Shown: piece by piece, positions 24,888-33,361 of the stretch
Numbering within the stretch: the stretch's first letter is position 1
How the letters are laid out: the number at the start of each line of letters is the position of its first letter
Assembly: GCA_035566435.1 (NCBI GenBank)
Contig: DATMRF010000147.1
Coordinates: 44,212-108,211, forward strand
From: DATMRF01 sp035566435
GTDB lineage: Bacteria; Verrucomicrobiota; Verrucomicrobiia; Limisphaerales; UBA8199
DNA: 64,000 nt
Reading direction: 5' to 3'
Translations under genes and position numbers: made by a program
Notes under the pieces: model-generated
Told to the model about the DNA's origin: nothing
Database searches by the model: none
The model's input: only the letters and a program-made list of their open reading frames with translations

Positions 24888-25208
24888 TCACTGCCGCGCG
24901 TCGGAGAGTCGCGCCAGCACGTCCTCGGCCGACATGCCATGCACCTTGATGGTTTTATGGCGGGAGGTGTGTCCCCGGAGCAATTCCACCTGACCGCGGG
25001 GGCACTCCAGTTTTTCGGCCAGCAACCGGACCAACGCCTCGTTGGCGGCGGCATCCACCGGCGGCGCCGTAACCTTGATGCGCAATTCGTTGCCCAGCGT
25101 CTCGCCAATCTCGTTCGCCGATGCGCGCGGCTGCAGGTTGATCGACAGCACCACCCCGTCCAGCCTGGCGTTCAGAAACGGAGCAAAACTCATGGGTGAT
25201 CCGGTCAT
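24888..25208 (-). CDS. DUF167 / YggU family protein
   Basis: The 106-residue product has the DUF167 signature: LSINLQPRASANEI, ELRIKVTAPPVDAAANEALV, RLLAEKL, VELLRGHTSRHKTIKVHG. The fold is known from E. coli YggU but its function is not. ATG 25208 (MTGSPMSF) has GGAAA about 10 nt upstream; ATG 25193 and an extended start at 25244 are alternatives. It lies upstream of the exchanger gene on the same strand, with the heptad array between them. Confidence 0.88.
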   Translation of the reverse strand: MTGSPMSFAPFLNARLDGVVLSINLQPRASANEIGETLGNELRIKVTAPPVDAAANEALVRLLAEKLECPRGQVELLRGHTSRHKTIKVHGMSAEDVLARLSDARQ

Positions 25209-25295
25209 TTTCGAGTTTCCATTTTGCATTTGCGCGCCCGGCACTAAGCGCTAGCCGAGCCGCGTTTCAAAGCTTAGAATATCAACCAGCAGCTT

Positions 25296-26087
25296 ATGAG
25301 CAACGCAAACCCATTCCTCCGGCTGGCCCCCCTCTTGTGTGGCGTCCTTTTCCTGCACGCTTGTTCGTCTGAACCGCCCAAACCTGCGGCATCCCTGCCG
25401 GCCGCAGAGCGGAAAGCGGAGGCTCCGGCCACAACCTCGGCAACCTCCACGAGCGATTCACTGGCCGCGGCCGCGGCCAAACCGTCCGCTCTTTTCGCCG
25501 GCGAAGGCTGGGAACAGATGTTCGATGGCCACACTCTCACCGGCTGGAAGGAAACCCTCTTCGCGGGCCGCGGCGAGGTCGAATGCCGTTCCGGTTTGCT
25601 TGTGCTGAACATGGGAGATCCGTTCACCGGCCTGAATTGGACAAACGATTTTCCGAAGATGAATTACGAAATCGCACTGGACGCGATGCGTGTGATGGGC
25701 TCCGACTTTTTCTGCGGTATGACCGTCCCGGTCCGCGACAGTTTCTGCAGCCTGATCGTGGGTGGCTGGGGCGGGTCGCTGGTAGGCATCTCCAGCCTCG
25801 ATGGCATGGACGCTTCCGAGAATGAGACGATGAAATACGTCAGTTTTGAAAGCGGCCGCTGGTACCGCCTCCGGCTCCGAATCACTGAAGGCCGCATCGA
25901 GGGCTGGCTCGACGACAAGAAACTGATCGACGTGAATACCGCGGGCAAAAAGATTTCTTTGCGGCCGGGCGAGATCGAGATGTCGAAGCCCTTTGGCCTG
26001 GCCTCGTGGCAAACCTCGGCCGCTTTCCGCCAAATCAAGATGCACCACGTGGACACTCCAGCCGACCCGCCGCGGAAAGAGCTCTAA
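25296..26087 (+). CDS. DUF1080 domain lipoprotein
   Basis: The 263-residue product starts with a lipoprotein signal (LLCGVLFLHAC, Cys23) and an Ala/Pro/Thr linker, then a DUF1080 concanavalin-like domain from about 68: EQMFDGHTLTGWKE, NYEIALDAMRVMGSDFFCGM, ESGRWYRLRLRITEGRIEGW and IEMSKPFGLASWQT. Enzymes with this fold include 3-keto-disaccharide hydrolases, and many family members only bind sugars. It is probably anchored to the cell envelope. It converges with gnd. Confidence 0.88.
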   Translation: MSNANPFLRLAPLLCGVLFLHACSSEPPKPAASLPAAERKAEAPATTSATSTSDSLAAAAAKPSALFAGEGWEQMFDGHTLTGWKETLFAGRGEVECRSGLLVLNMGDPFTGLNWTNDFPKMNYEIALDAMRVMGSDFFCGMTVPVRDSFCSLIVGGWGGSLVGISSLDGMDASENETMKYVSFESGRWYRLRLRITEGRIEGWLDDKKLIDVNTAGKKISLRPGEIEMSKPFGLASWQTSAAFRQIKMHHVDTPADPPRKEL

Positions 26088-26098
26088 ATCGTAAATCC

Positions 26099-27553
26099 CT
26101 ACGCCGTATAGGTGCTGGAAGCCACCGCGCCGCCGTGGCCAGTCCAGTTCGTATGGAAAAACTGGCCGCGGGGTTGGTCCAGGCGTTCGTAAGTGTGGGC
26201 GCCAAAGTAATCGCGTTGGGCCTGAAGGAGGTTCGCTGGGAGGCGTTCGCTGCGGTAACCGTCGTAAAAGGCGAGCGCCGTGCTGAACGCCGGCACCGGG
26301 ATGCCTTTTTTGACTGCCGCCGACACAGCGTTGCGCCAGGAGCGATGCGAGCCGTTCAGGGCCTTCCGGAAGAAGGGGTCGAGCGCCAGATTCAAAAGCT
26401 TTGAGTTGCGGTCGTACGCTTCCTTGATCTTCCCCAGGAAGATGCTGCGAATAATACACCCGCCGCGCCACATCAGCGCGATGCCGCCGTAGTTCAGGTT
26501 CCAACCGTATTGCTTCGCCGCGGCGCGCATGAGCATGTAGCCCTGGGCGTAGGAAATAATTTTCGAGGCGTACAGCGCTTTGCGGATGTCTTCGACCACT
26601 TTGGCGCGGTCGCCCCTGATTGCCGGGTTCGGTCCGTGCAGTTTCTTTGTGGCGGCGACCCGCTCTTCCTTCAAGGCCGAGACCATCCGCGCATAAACGG
26701 CTTCGGCGATCAGCGTGATCGGAATACCCAATTCCTGTGAAGACATGACCGTCCATTTGCCGGTGCCTTTCTGGCCGGCGCTGTCAAGGATTTTATCCAC
26801 CAGAGGTTGGCCATCCGTGTCTTTAAACGCGAGAATGTCCCGAGTGATTTCAACCAGGTAGGAATTCAGCTCACCCTGCTGCCACTCGGCAAAGACCTTG
26901 TGCATGTCGTCCGCGGTCATTCCCAGCCCCGTTTTCATCAAGTTGTAGGCCTCGCAAATGAGCTGCATGTCGCCGTACTCGATGCCGTTGTGGACCATTT
27001 TGACATAGTGGCCGGCGCCGTTTTCGCCCACCCAATCGCAGCAGGGCGAGCCGTCCTCCACTTTCGCGGCGATTTTCTGGAAGATGCCCTTCACGTGCGG
27101 CCACGCTGCCGGCGAGCCTCCAGGCATGATGCTCGGCCCGTGCCGCGCGCCTTCTTCACCACCGGACACGCCGGTGCCGATGTAAAGCAAGCCCTTCGAT
27201 TCGGCATATTTCGTGCGGCGGATGGTGTCTTCAAACAGCGAGTTCCCGCCGTCAATAATGATGTCGCCGGCTTCGAGCAGCGGCAGCAGATGCTCGATGA
27301 ATTCGTCCACCGCCTGGCCGGCTTTGACCATCAGCATGACCCGACGCGGCTTCTTGAGCAGCGCGACCATCTCCTGGAGGGAGTGCGCGCCGATCACGCT
27401 GGTGCCCTTGGCCTCGTTGTTCAAAAAATCATCAACCTTCGAGACGGTCCGGTTGAAGGCCACCACGGTGAAGCCGTGGTCGTTCATGTTCAAAATCAGG
27501 TTCTGGCCCATGACCGCCAGCCCAATCAACGCAATGTCAGCCTTAGGTTCCAT
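26099..27553 (-). CDS. gnd: 6-phosphogluconate dehydrogenase, decarboxylating
   Basis: Gnd oxidises 6-phosphogluconate to ribulose 5-phosphate with NADP+. The 484-residue product has the Rossmann motif ALIGLAVMGQNLILNMNDHG, VKAGQAVDEF, GGNSLFEDT, GVSGGEEGARHGPSIMPGG, HYVKMVHNGIEYGDMQLICE, DSAGQKGTGKW and the C-terminal RDYFGAHTYERLD. Length is that of the long homodimeric form. ATG 27553 is chosen; an 11-residue extension has no family support. A MITE-like element lies about 85 bp upstream and could affect its promoter. Confidence 0.97.
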   Translation of the reverse strand: MEPKADIALIGLAVMGQNLILNMNDHGFTVVAFNRTVSKVDDFLNNEAKGTSVIGAHSLQEMVALLKKPRRVMLMVKAGQAVDEFIEHLLPLLEAGDIIIDGGNSLFEDTIRRTKYAESKGLLYIGTGVSGGEEGARHGPSIMPGGSPAAWPHVKGIFQKIAAKVEDGSPCCDWVGENGAGHYVKMVHNGIEYGDMQLICEAYNLMKTGLGMTADDMHKVFAEWQQGELNSYLVEITRDILAFKDTDGQPLVDKILDSAGQKGTGKWTVMSSQELGIPITLIAEAVYARMVSALKEERVAATKKLHGPNPAIRGDRAKVVEDIRKALYASKIISYAQGYMLMRAAAKQYGWNLNYGGIALMWRGGCIIRSIFLGKIKEAYDRNSKLLNLALDPFFRKALNGSHRSWRNAVSAAVKKGIPVPAFSTALAFYDGYRSERLPANLLQAQRDYFGAHTYERLDQPRGQFFHTNWTGHGGAVASSTYTA

Positions 27554-27638
27554 AATCTTTATGTCCTTATTACGAAGCCGCCACACTACAGCAAAGGAGT
27601 TCTCAGGCCAGAGAAAAATTAGGACTTTGGCGCAGGGG

Positions 27639-28110
27639 TGAGCATCTCACTTTTTGAGCGGGTTCGGCGGGCCGATGGTGGCCAGACCAGACCCTTTCAC
27701 TTTCAAGGAGCCGGGGTTGCGGCAAGGGGCGGGGGTATTAGCGTGGGATTTTGGCGTTGAAAAAAATTTAGTGTTAAGCAGTGTTAAGCAGTGTTAAGCA
27801 GTGTTAAGGAGTGTTAAAATCCGGGGAGCCGGATCGGGCGGGAGGGGGCAGCGGGCAGCCGAGCAAGGGCTTGAACAGGGAGCTGTGAGCGCCCGAAGTG
27901 CGCATAGCCGGGTTTTCATGGCGACTTTATTTCCAGGTTTTGTATTTTCGGGCCGGTCGCGTTGGCGACACAGCCCTCTACTATATATTGTGCGACAAAA
28001 GCTGTCTGACGGCGGACAGCCCTGTCGGGAACATAATTGTTGCTCGTTGGTCGCTGCCATTCCCTCACGTCCCCTCCTATTTTGACCCTTCCAAAAAGTG
28101 AGATGCTCAC
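27639..28110. mobile_element. MITE-like element: 19-bp terminal inverted repeats, 9-bp target duplication
   Basis: GTGAGCATCTCACTTTTTG at 27639-27657 occurs as its exact reverse complement at 28092-28110. GGCGCAGGG lies immediately outside both ends (27630-27638 and 28111-28119) as a direct repeat. The 472-bp interior has no ORF resembling a transposase; it holds a 10-bp tandem array and AT-rich sequence. The layout is that of a non-autonomous transposon. The TIR begins with its own small palindrome, GTGAG-CAT-CTCAC. I cannot name the parent IS family. Confidence 0.8.
27771..27817 (+). repeat. Tandem 10-bp repeat (GTGTTAAGCA), five units
   Basis: Three exact GTGTTAAGCA units (27771-27800), one GTGTTAAGGA and one truncated GTGTTAA lie head to tail inside the MITE-like element. 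The period equals one helical turn. Confidence 0.9.
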
Positions 28111-28212
28111 GGCGCAGGGGTGCGGGCGCGAATACCTTAGCCCAGCCCAGCCGGCTGGGGATAACGGCGGTGAAAAGACCCGCGGGCTGAATGGCCGCGA
28201 TAGCGTGAGAGG

Positions 28213-29286
28213 CTATCCCCGCAGCACCTCCAACATCCGGCGGTCCAGCTTGTGTCCGCGGAAATCCTCGTAGTTCACGTCCTCTCGTTGGCTGTCCAGC
28301 ACGCCAAAGCTCCCGCGCAGGTTCCACAGCGCCCAGCCCCAGCCGGCTTCCCGCCAAAGGTCCAGGTAGTCCCGCATGAACGCGAGCGCCACTGCGTGCG
28401 GCGTGCGGTTGAACACGCCCCATTCGCCGACGTGCACTCCGACGCCTTGCTTCTGAATTTCTTTCCAGGGCTGGATGCGTTCGGCCCGCAAGACTTGTTT
28501 GTCGATGATCCTGTTGCCTTCCTTCAACGGCCAGGTCGGCTCCGGCCAGCCCTCACCGTGAACCCAGCTTGCTCTGTAATGTGTCACCTGCATCGGGTAA
28601 TAACCACGCGTGCTCTGCGCAATCCCCAGCTTGGCCAGGCTGGCGATAGGGTCGTTCCCCCACTTCAGTCCGTCGGCAATGACGAGCCGTTGCGGGTCTT
28701 CCAGGCGGATCGCCTGCACCAGGTGTTCGACCACCCGCACGTAGGTCGCTTCCGGCACAGCGGGCGGCTCGTTCAACAAATCAAAACTCAGTCGTTCGTT
28801 CGGGATGCCTTTGTAGCGCAGCGCGAAGTGCTGCCAGTGAAATGCGCAGGCCTCGAGCGCTTTGTCATCTTTCCACAGGTCCAGCGGCTCCTTGGGCGGG
28901 TTAACGCAATAGCCGGGGGCGCGGTGCAGGTTCAGGTTGACGTGGATGCCGTGCTGCCGGCCCAGCTCGACCGCCGCATCGACGTGGTTCAACTCCGGCT
29001 CGCGCAGCTTGAGCCAGTCCGCGGGGTCGGTCCAGCACAGGTACGACATCGGCAGGCGCGCGAAATCAAAGCCCCACTCGGCCATCATGATGAAATCGCT
29101 TTCCTGGAACGGCGGGTTGCCGTTCTCCCATTTGGTGAATTTCTCGAGCAGGTTGAATCCGCGCCAGCGGGGCAGGTGGCTGGCGGAAGGCGGCGGTTTG
29201 TCGGCGGCGGTTGCGGTTAAGAAGGGGGTTGCGGTGAGGCCGAGGGCCAAGGTTCCGGTGGTGTTCAGGAAATCTCGTCGGTTCAT
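28213..29286 (-). CDS. Secreted glycoside hydrolase family 5-like enzyme
   Basis: The 357-residue product starts with a Tat-type signal (MNRRDFLNTTGTLALGL, cleavage near 27). The catalytic domain shows GH5 hallmarks: FDFARLPMSYLCW, HVNLNLHRAPGYCVN, the acid/base in FDLLNEPP (Glu173), Tyr/His residues near GYYPMQVTHY and the nucleophile in VHVGEWG (Glu288), then WALWNLRGSFGVLDS. This suggests a beta-glucan or beta-mannan glycosidase outside the cytoplasm. Substrate cannot be fixed. Gene stands alone downstream of a MITE-like element. Confidence 0.88.
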   Translation of the reverse strand: MNRRDFLNTTGTLALGLTATPFLTATAADKPPPSASHLPRWRGFNLLEKFTKWENGNPPFQESDFIMMAEWGFDFARLPMSYLCWTDPADWLKLREPELNHVDAAVELGRQHGIHVNLNLHRAPGYCVNPPKEPLDLWKDDKALEACAFHWQHFALRYKGIPNERLSFDLLNEPPAVPEATYVRVVEHLVQAIRLEDPQRLVIADGLKWGNDPIASLAKLGIAQSTRGYYPMQVTHYRASWVHGEGWPEPTWPLKEGNRIIDKQVLRAERIQPWKEIQKQGVGVHVGEWGVFNRTPHAVALAFMRDYLDLWREAGWGWALWNLRGSFGVLDSQREDVNYEDFRGHKLDRRMLEVLRG

Positions 29287-29552
29287 ATTGGGGTTAGGGC
29301 GGCTCGCGCATCCGCGGTTTCATCCCACGGGCGAGCGAGGCGCGCTCGCCGATTCTTAGCCGGTGTAGCGCGGCAAAGCGAGGGGTTTCTTGCCATTTTC
29401 CTGCTCGCGGGATGGCCGAATCTATAATTTGGCACTCAATAAGAAATTGCCCGCAGATTGTTAAAGCCGCTAAAGTCCAAATGGAGGCCGGCAGCGGCGT
29501 CGTCTGTTTCGTATCTGGCGCCCGATGACGAAAGCTGAGCCGGAGAATTCGG

Positions 29553-31442
29553 TTGAGCCAATTGTTTATGAGCGACACGAGGCACATGGAAGACAATGTC
29601 ACCTACCAGAACGTGGGTACGGTCTCCGGCGGGAAGCTGGCCGACATCAAGCCCGCACAGCGCGCGGGCGCGTTGCGCGGGGCTCAGTTGCTGGCCAAGG
29701 CCCTGCGTGCCGAGGGCGTGGATACGCTTTTCGGCTATCCCGGCGGCGCGAATCTGGAAATCTTCGATGTGCTGTGCGAATTCGACATCCGTTGCATTCG
29801 CACGGAACACGAGCAAGGTGCGGCTCATGCGGCGGAGGGCTATGCCCGGGCCACCGGCAAGGTGGGTGTTTGCCTTGCGACCTCGGGACCGGGAGCCACG
29901 AACCTGGTGACGGGTATTGGCGATGCCCATAGTGATTCCATTCCCATCGTCGCGATTACCGGCAATGTGCCGTCCCATCTGCTGGGCAAGAATGCCTTTC
30001 AGGAGGTGGATATCGTGGGCGTGACCAGGCCCATCACCAAAAAGAACTATTTGGTAAAGAAGGTGACGGATATCCCCGAAGTGGTGCGAGAGGCCTTCGC
30101 GCTTGCTGGCGGCAATCGTCCGGGGCCGGTGTTGATCGATATCCCCAAAGATATTCAGCAACAGTATCCGCGCGACGCGGAAGGTAATTACACGCCACCC
30201 CGCATTCCGGCCATAATCGAAGCGCCAGAGCCTGAAATCGGCGGACTCACCGAGGCTCAACTTGGCGAGTGCTGCCGTATGCTGGCTGAAGCCAGGCGTC
30301 CGGTCATTTACGCGGGGGGCGGTATCGTCTCGTCTGACAGCGCGGCACAATTGTTGCAGTTGGCCGAACGCCTCCAGTGCCCCGTCACCACCACCCTCAT
30401 GGGTTGGGGGGCGTTTCCGCCGCAACATCCGTTGGCCCTCCATTGCCTCGGCATGCACGGCAGCAAATATGCCAATATCGCCGTCAACGAGGCGGATTTG
30501 GTTATCGCGACGGGCGTGCGCTTCGATGACCGCGTGACGGGAAATGTCCGCGAATTCATCAAACAGGGTAAGATCATTCACATAGACATTGATCGCGATG
30601 AACTGAATAAGAACAAGACGGTGACTCTGCCCATCTGCGCGAATCTGGCGGTGGCTTTGGCGCAACTGGCCGAGCGTGCCGACGGAGGCGATTACAGCGA
30701 GTGGCGAAAGTATCTGGCGTCGTTGCGCGAGCAATACCCTCTTCAAGTTCCGGCATCGGTGAATGTAAAACCGCAACACGCCATCCGCTTGCTGAGCGAT
30801 TTAACCGGTGGTGAGGCCATCATCACGCTTGGGGTCGGCCAGCACCAAATGTGGGCCATGCAACACTACCACTCCAAACAGCCTCGTTCGTTTCTGAGCA
30901 GCTCCGGGTTTGGGACGATGGGCTACGGCCTGCCAGCTGCCATCGGGGCCAAGGTGGGCTGCCCCGGTCGAACCGTGATTGATATTGACGGCGACGGTTC
31001 GCTCAACATGACCGTCCATGAATTGGCCACCTGCCGCCGGTTCGGCATCGGCGTCAAGGTCGTGATCATCAACAACCAGTGGCTGGGGATGGTGCGCCAG
31101 TGGCAGGACATGATTTATGATGGCCACCGTTCCGGGTCGGGCATGTCGGATCCCATAATGGCAGTGAAACCGCAGGGTGAAATCGATATTTATCCCGACT
31201 TCGTGACGATCGCCGCGGGCTATCGCATCCGCGCCGAACGGGTCACTCGAAAAACTGAGCTGCCGGGGGCGTTTGGCCGCATGCTCGCCGACCCCGACGA
31301 GCCGTATCTGTTGGACGTGATCGTGGAAGGGGAGGAAAACGTGTTTCCAATGATTCCAGCCGGCGGCAGCTACCGCGACATCATCATGAGCGCCGACGAT
31401 CTGGCCGCGCGTGCAAGCCGTTCGCAGGGCAGCCATATTTAG
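29553..31442 (+). CDS. ilvB: Acetolactate synthase, catalytic subunit
   Basis: This ThDP enzyme condenses pyruvate for valine/leucine (and with 2-oxobutyrate, isoleucine) synthesis. The 629-residue product has the N-terminal VDTLFGYPGGANLEIFD, RTEHEQGAAHAAEGYARATG with the catalytic Glu, LATSGPGATNLVTGI, FQEVDIVGVTRPITKKNYLV, and the ThDP motif GDGSLNMTVHELATCRRFGI with NNQWLGMVRQWQ. TTG 29553 has GGAG 7 nt upstream; ATG 29568 and 29586 lack well-spaced sites, so TTG is preferred. No regulatory subunit (ilvN) or ilvC follows. Confidence 0.94.
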   Translation: MSQLFMSDTRHMEDNVTYQNVGTVSGGKLADIKPAQRAGALRGAQLLAKALRAEGVDTLFGYPGGANLEIFDVLCEFDIRCIRTEHEQGAAHAAEGYARATGKVGVCLATSGPGATNLVTGIGDAHSDSIPIVAITGNVPSHLLGKNAFQEVDIVGVTRPITKKNYLVKKVTDIPEVVREAFALAGGNRPGPVLIDIPKDIQQQYPRDAEGNYTPPRIPAIIEAPEPEIGGLTEAQLGECCRMLAEARRPVIYAGGGIVSSDSAAQLLQLAERLQCPVTTTLMGWGAFPPQHPLALHCLGMHGSKYANIAVNEADLVIATGVRFDDRVTGNVREFIKQGKIIHIDIDRDELNKNKTVTLPICANLAVALAQLAERADGGDYSEWRKYLASLREQYPLQVPASVNVKPQHAIRLLSDLTGGEAIITLGVGQHQMWAMQHYHSKQPRSFLSSSGFGTMGYGLPAAIGAKVGCPGRTVIDIDGDGSLNMTVHELATCRRFGIGVKVVIINNQWLGMVRQWQDMIYDGHRSGSGMSDPIMAVKPQGEIDIYPDFVTIAAGYRIRAERVTRKTELPGAFGRMLADPDEPYLLDVIVEGEENVFPMIPAGGSYRDIIMSADDLAARASRSQGSHI

Positions 31443-31733
31443 TCGTAAGCAGAGAAACCACTCGGCAGTCAACCGGTGGCCTATCGAATGCGAGTCCCGC
31501 CAAAATTCCCAAGCCCCTCGGGCTCTGGTGGCGCTCCATTAGCGAATGGCCGCACTGGATCGCAGCAGGGGGGGGCGGCCGTATTGTCCGAGCGAATCAC
31601 CCAAACTATGGGCTGAACCCTCCGATGCGTCGCCGGTCACACCGGCTGTTTGAAGCAAGCCACGTCCTACCAGAGCACTGCAGCCAAGACCTGCAATTAT
31701 CTTTCGTCAGTGTTGTCAGGCTCACATGAAGGC
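31443..31733. other. Convergent spacer with small hairpins, no gene seen
   Basis: This 291-bp space between ilvB and the minus-strand membrane protein holds AGCCC-CTC-GGGCT (about 31513-31525) and GCCGGT-CAC-ACCGGC (about 31633-31647). These are possible termination hairpins without clear T tails. Nothing coding is convincing. Confidence 0.4.
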
Positions 31734-32039
31734 TCACTGCTGGCCGGCTCCCCGCACAATGCAACTCCTCAGTCGTCTCGCAGCAATGAGAACCAACGAC
31801 GCCGCGCACAATACCACCAGCATCGCCCGCAGGTACGTGGCGGTCGGCAAAGAGATCCCGATGCCGGTCGCGAGGGCCACATACGCCGCCACACAGACGG
31901 GACACTTGGGAAGCAGTGCCAGCGTAACGCTCGAAACGATCCAGCCAGCAGCCTCCCCGCCACGGCGCAGCCGCGACGCGGGCCGGCGGGCGTTGTCGCC
32001 GGCTCGCGTCTTGATTTGGCAGCAGTGGCGGGCGTTCAC
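31734..32039 (-). CDS. Small membrane protein with CPVC motif, coupled to DUF899 gene
   Basis: A 101-residue product starts at GTG 32039 (VNARHCCQIK), whose GTGA overlaps the stop of the DUF899 gene. It has a basic N-terminus with CC, a first hydrophobic segment containing SVTLALLPKCPVCVAAYVAL, a short loop and a second segment YLRAMLVVLCAASLVLIAA followed by RRLRSC. Paired cysteines (CC and CPVC) by the membrane recall small heavy-metal or thiol-handling proteins, but I recognise no family. The 4-nt overlap and ArsR-DUF899 context suggest one operon. Confidence 0.7.
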   Translation of the reverse strand: MNARHCCQIKTRAGDNARRPASRLRRGGEAAGWIVSSVTLALLPKCPVCVAAYVALATGIGISLPTATYLRAMLVVLCAASLVLIAARRLRSCIVRGAGQQ

Positions 32040-32905
32040 GCGCGCGCCTCCGCCGCGTGGCAACACGAGCCGGCGTTTTGAGCAAGCGGCGCGTATTCGT
32101 CGTGGCGGCGCCACCAGGTGCCCGTCTCGTTGCGCCCCTTGGGTGCCCGGTCGAGCCACTGGTACATTCCCCACAGGCCGTCCAGCCCACGCGCATAGGC
32201 GGAATAGGTGTGGTAGACGACGCCATCCTCGAGCACGAACGCGCTCATGCCCGGCCTCTCGCGCGTGTACGTGGCCACGTCGGTTCCGGTCATGGCCGCG
32301 TGCTCGGCGACGGGTCCTTCGCCGCGTTTGGTCATTGAGTCGCCGATCCCGCGTTCCGTCCACGCGGGCTCGCGCCGGTAGTTGTATTCGACGGTCCCCT
32401 CGCGCTGTTGCTTCTCGGTGAGCGAGACATTGAAGTCGAAGTTGAAGTCCCCGCCGAGCGAGGACGCCCAGGGGAAGCTCCAGCCCATCCGCCGCTTGTA
32501 CGCCTGCAGCTTCGCGAGGGGGGCCCGCGACACCGCCGAATGCGTGACGTCGTGGTTCGCCAGGTGGACGGCGAAGCCGTCGAACCCATCCGCGATCGCC
32601 GAGCAGGACGGACAGCCCGCCGTGTAGTCGGGCCCGAACATGAAGTGATAGACAAGGAGCTGCGAGCGTCCTCGGAAGAGGTCTGCCAGCGAGGCGCTCC
32701 CCTCGTCGGTCTCGAATCGATACCCCTTGTCGATCCGAACCCACGGCAGCTCCTGCCGCCGCCGCGCCAGCTCGTCGCTGCGCTGTGTTAGCTCCTTCTC
32801 CTCCTTGAGCAGACCGAGCCGGGCTGCAAGCCATTCCTCTCGCGATACGATTTTGTGCTCTCGCTGTGGATTCTTGGGTTCAGACATAGTTGCCTTTGTG
32901 CTCAT
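32036..32905 (-). CDS. DUF899 family thioredoxin-like protein
   Basis: The 289-residue product has the DUF899 layout: EEWLAARLGLLKEEKELTQR, ARRRQELPWVRIDKGYRFET, LADLFRGRSQLLVYHFMFGP, then a CxxC at GCPSCSAIADGF, GWSFPWASSLGGDFNFDF, TYTRERPGMSAFVLEDGVVY and a Trp-rich C-terminus (GTWWRRHDEY). The family has a thioredoxin-like fold; its biochemical role is not established. Start ATG 32905 has AAGG upstream; ATG 32887 overlapping the ArsR stop by 8 nt is an alternative. It is cotranscribed with an ArsR-type gene before it and a small membrane gene after it. Confidence 0.88.
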   Translation of the reverse strand: MSTKATMSEPKNPQREHKIVSREEWLAARLGLLKEEKELTQRSDELARRRQELPWVRIDKGYRFETDEGSASLADLFRGRSQLLVYHFMFGPDYTAGCPSCSAIADGFDGFAVHLANHDVTHSAVSRAPLAKLQAYKRRMGWSFPWASSLGGDFNFDFNVSLTEKQQREGTVEYNYRREPAWTERGIGDSMTKRGEGPVAEHAAMTGTDVATYTRERPGMSAFVLEDGVVYHTYSAYARGLDGLWGMYQWLDRAPKGRNETGTWWRRHDEYAPLAQNAGSCCHAAEARA

Positions 32906-33254
32906 AATTACCTTTCGTTTCCTGCTTTTGTAGTTCGTCCAAATATTTTTCAAACTGATCCAGATTCCCTTCCCAAAATTCCCGATACCGATCGATCCAC
33001 GACCGCGCCTCCTGCATCGGCTTCGCCTCCAGCGCCAGCGAATGCACCCGCCCCTTGCGCCGCCGCTTCACTAACCCTGCTTTTTCCAAAACGATTAAAT
33101 GCTTCGACACTGCCGCCAGCGATATCGCCTGCGGCCGCGCCAGCTCCGTCACGCACTCGTCCCCCTTCGACAGTTGCGCCAAAATCCGCCGCCGCGTCGG
33201 ATTCGCCAGCGCCCCAAAGGTTCGGTCCAACACCTTCGAATGATATTCAACCAT
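32880..33254 (-). CDS. ArsR-family winged-helix repressor
   Basis: The 124-residue product has the ArsR-type winged helix: VLDRTFGALANPTRRRILAQ, ECVTELARPQAISLAAVSKH, LIVLEKAGLVKRRRKGRVHS. No metal-binding Cys pair is present in the DNA-binding helix, so it is of the metal-independent type often placed before small oxidoreductase-like genes. ATG 33254 (MVEYHSK) is preferred over an extended start at 33290. CAACCATATGGTTG, a perfect palindrome, overlaps the start region (about 33249-33262) and may be an operator. Confidence 0.92.
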   Translation of the reverse strand: MVEYHSKVLDRTFGALANPTRRRILAQLSKGDECVTELARPQAISLAAVSKHLIVLEKAGLVKRRRKGRVHSLALEAKPMQEARSWIDRYREFWEGNLDQFEKYLDELQKQETKGNYEHKGNYV

Positions 33255-33262
33255 ATGGTTGA
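33249..33262. promoter_or_regulatory. Palindrome CAACCATATGGTTG at the arsR-like start
   Basis: A perfect 14-bp palindrome covers the start codon of the ArsR-type gene, inside the AT-rich ATTCAACCATATGGTTGAAT (17-20 bp symmetry, 33246-33265). Position and symmetry fit an autoregulatory operator; this is inferred. Confidence 0.5.
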
Positions 33263-33361
33263 ATATTAAATGAAATGAAAACGAACGCAAATAAATTTTG
33301 CAGCGAGACCTTCTTGGCGAGCCAGAAAACTGTCACCCGCGGCTTCGGCAGTCCGAAACCG

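Noticed and set aside
27771..27817. CRISPR-like array
   Set aside because: The units are 10 bp with no spacers between them; this is a simple tandem repeat.
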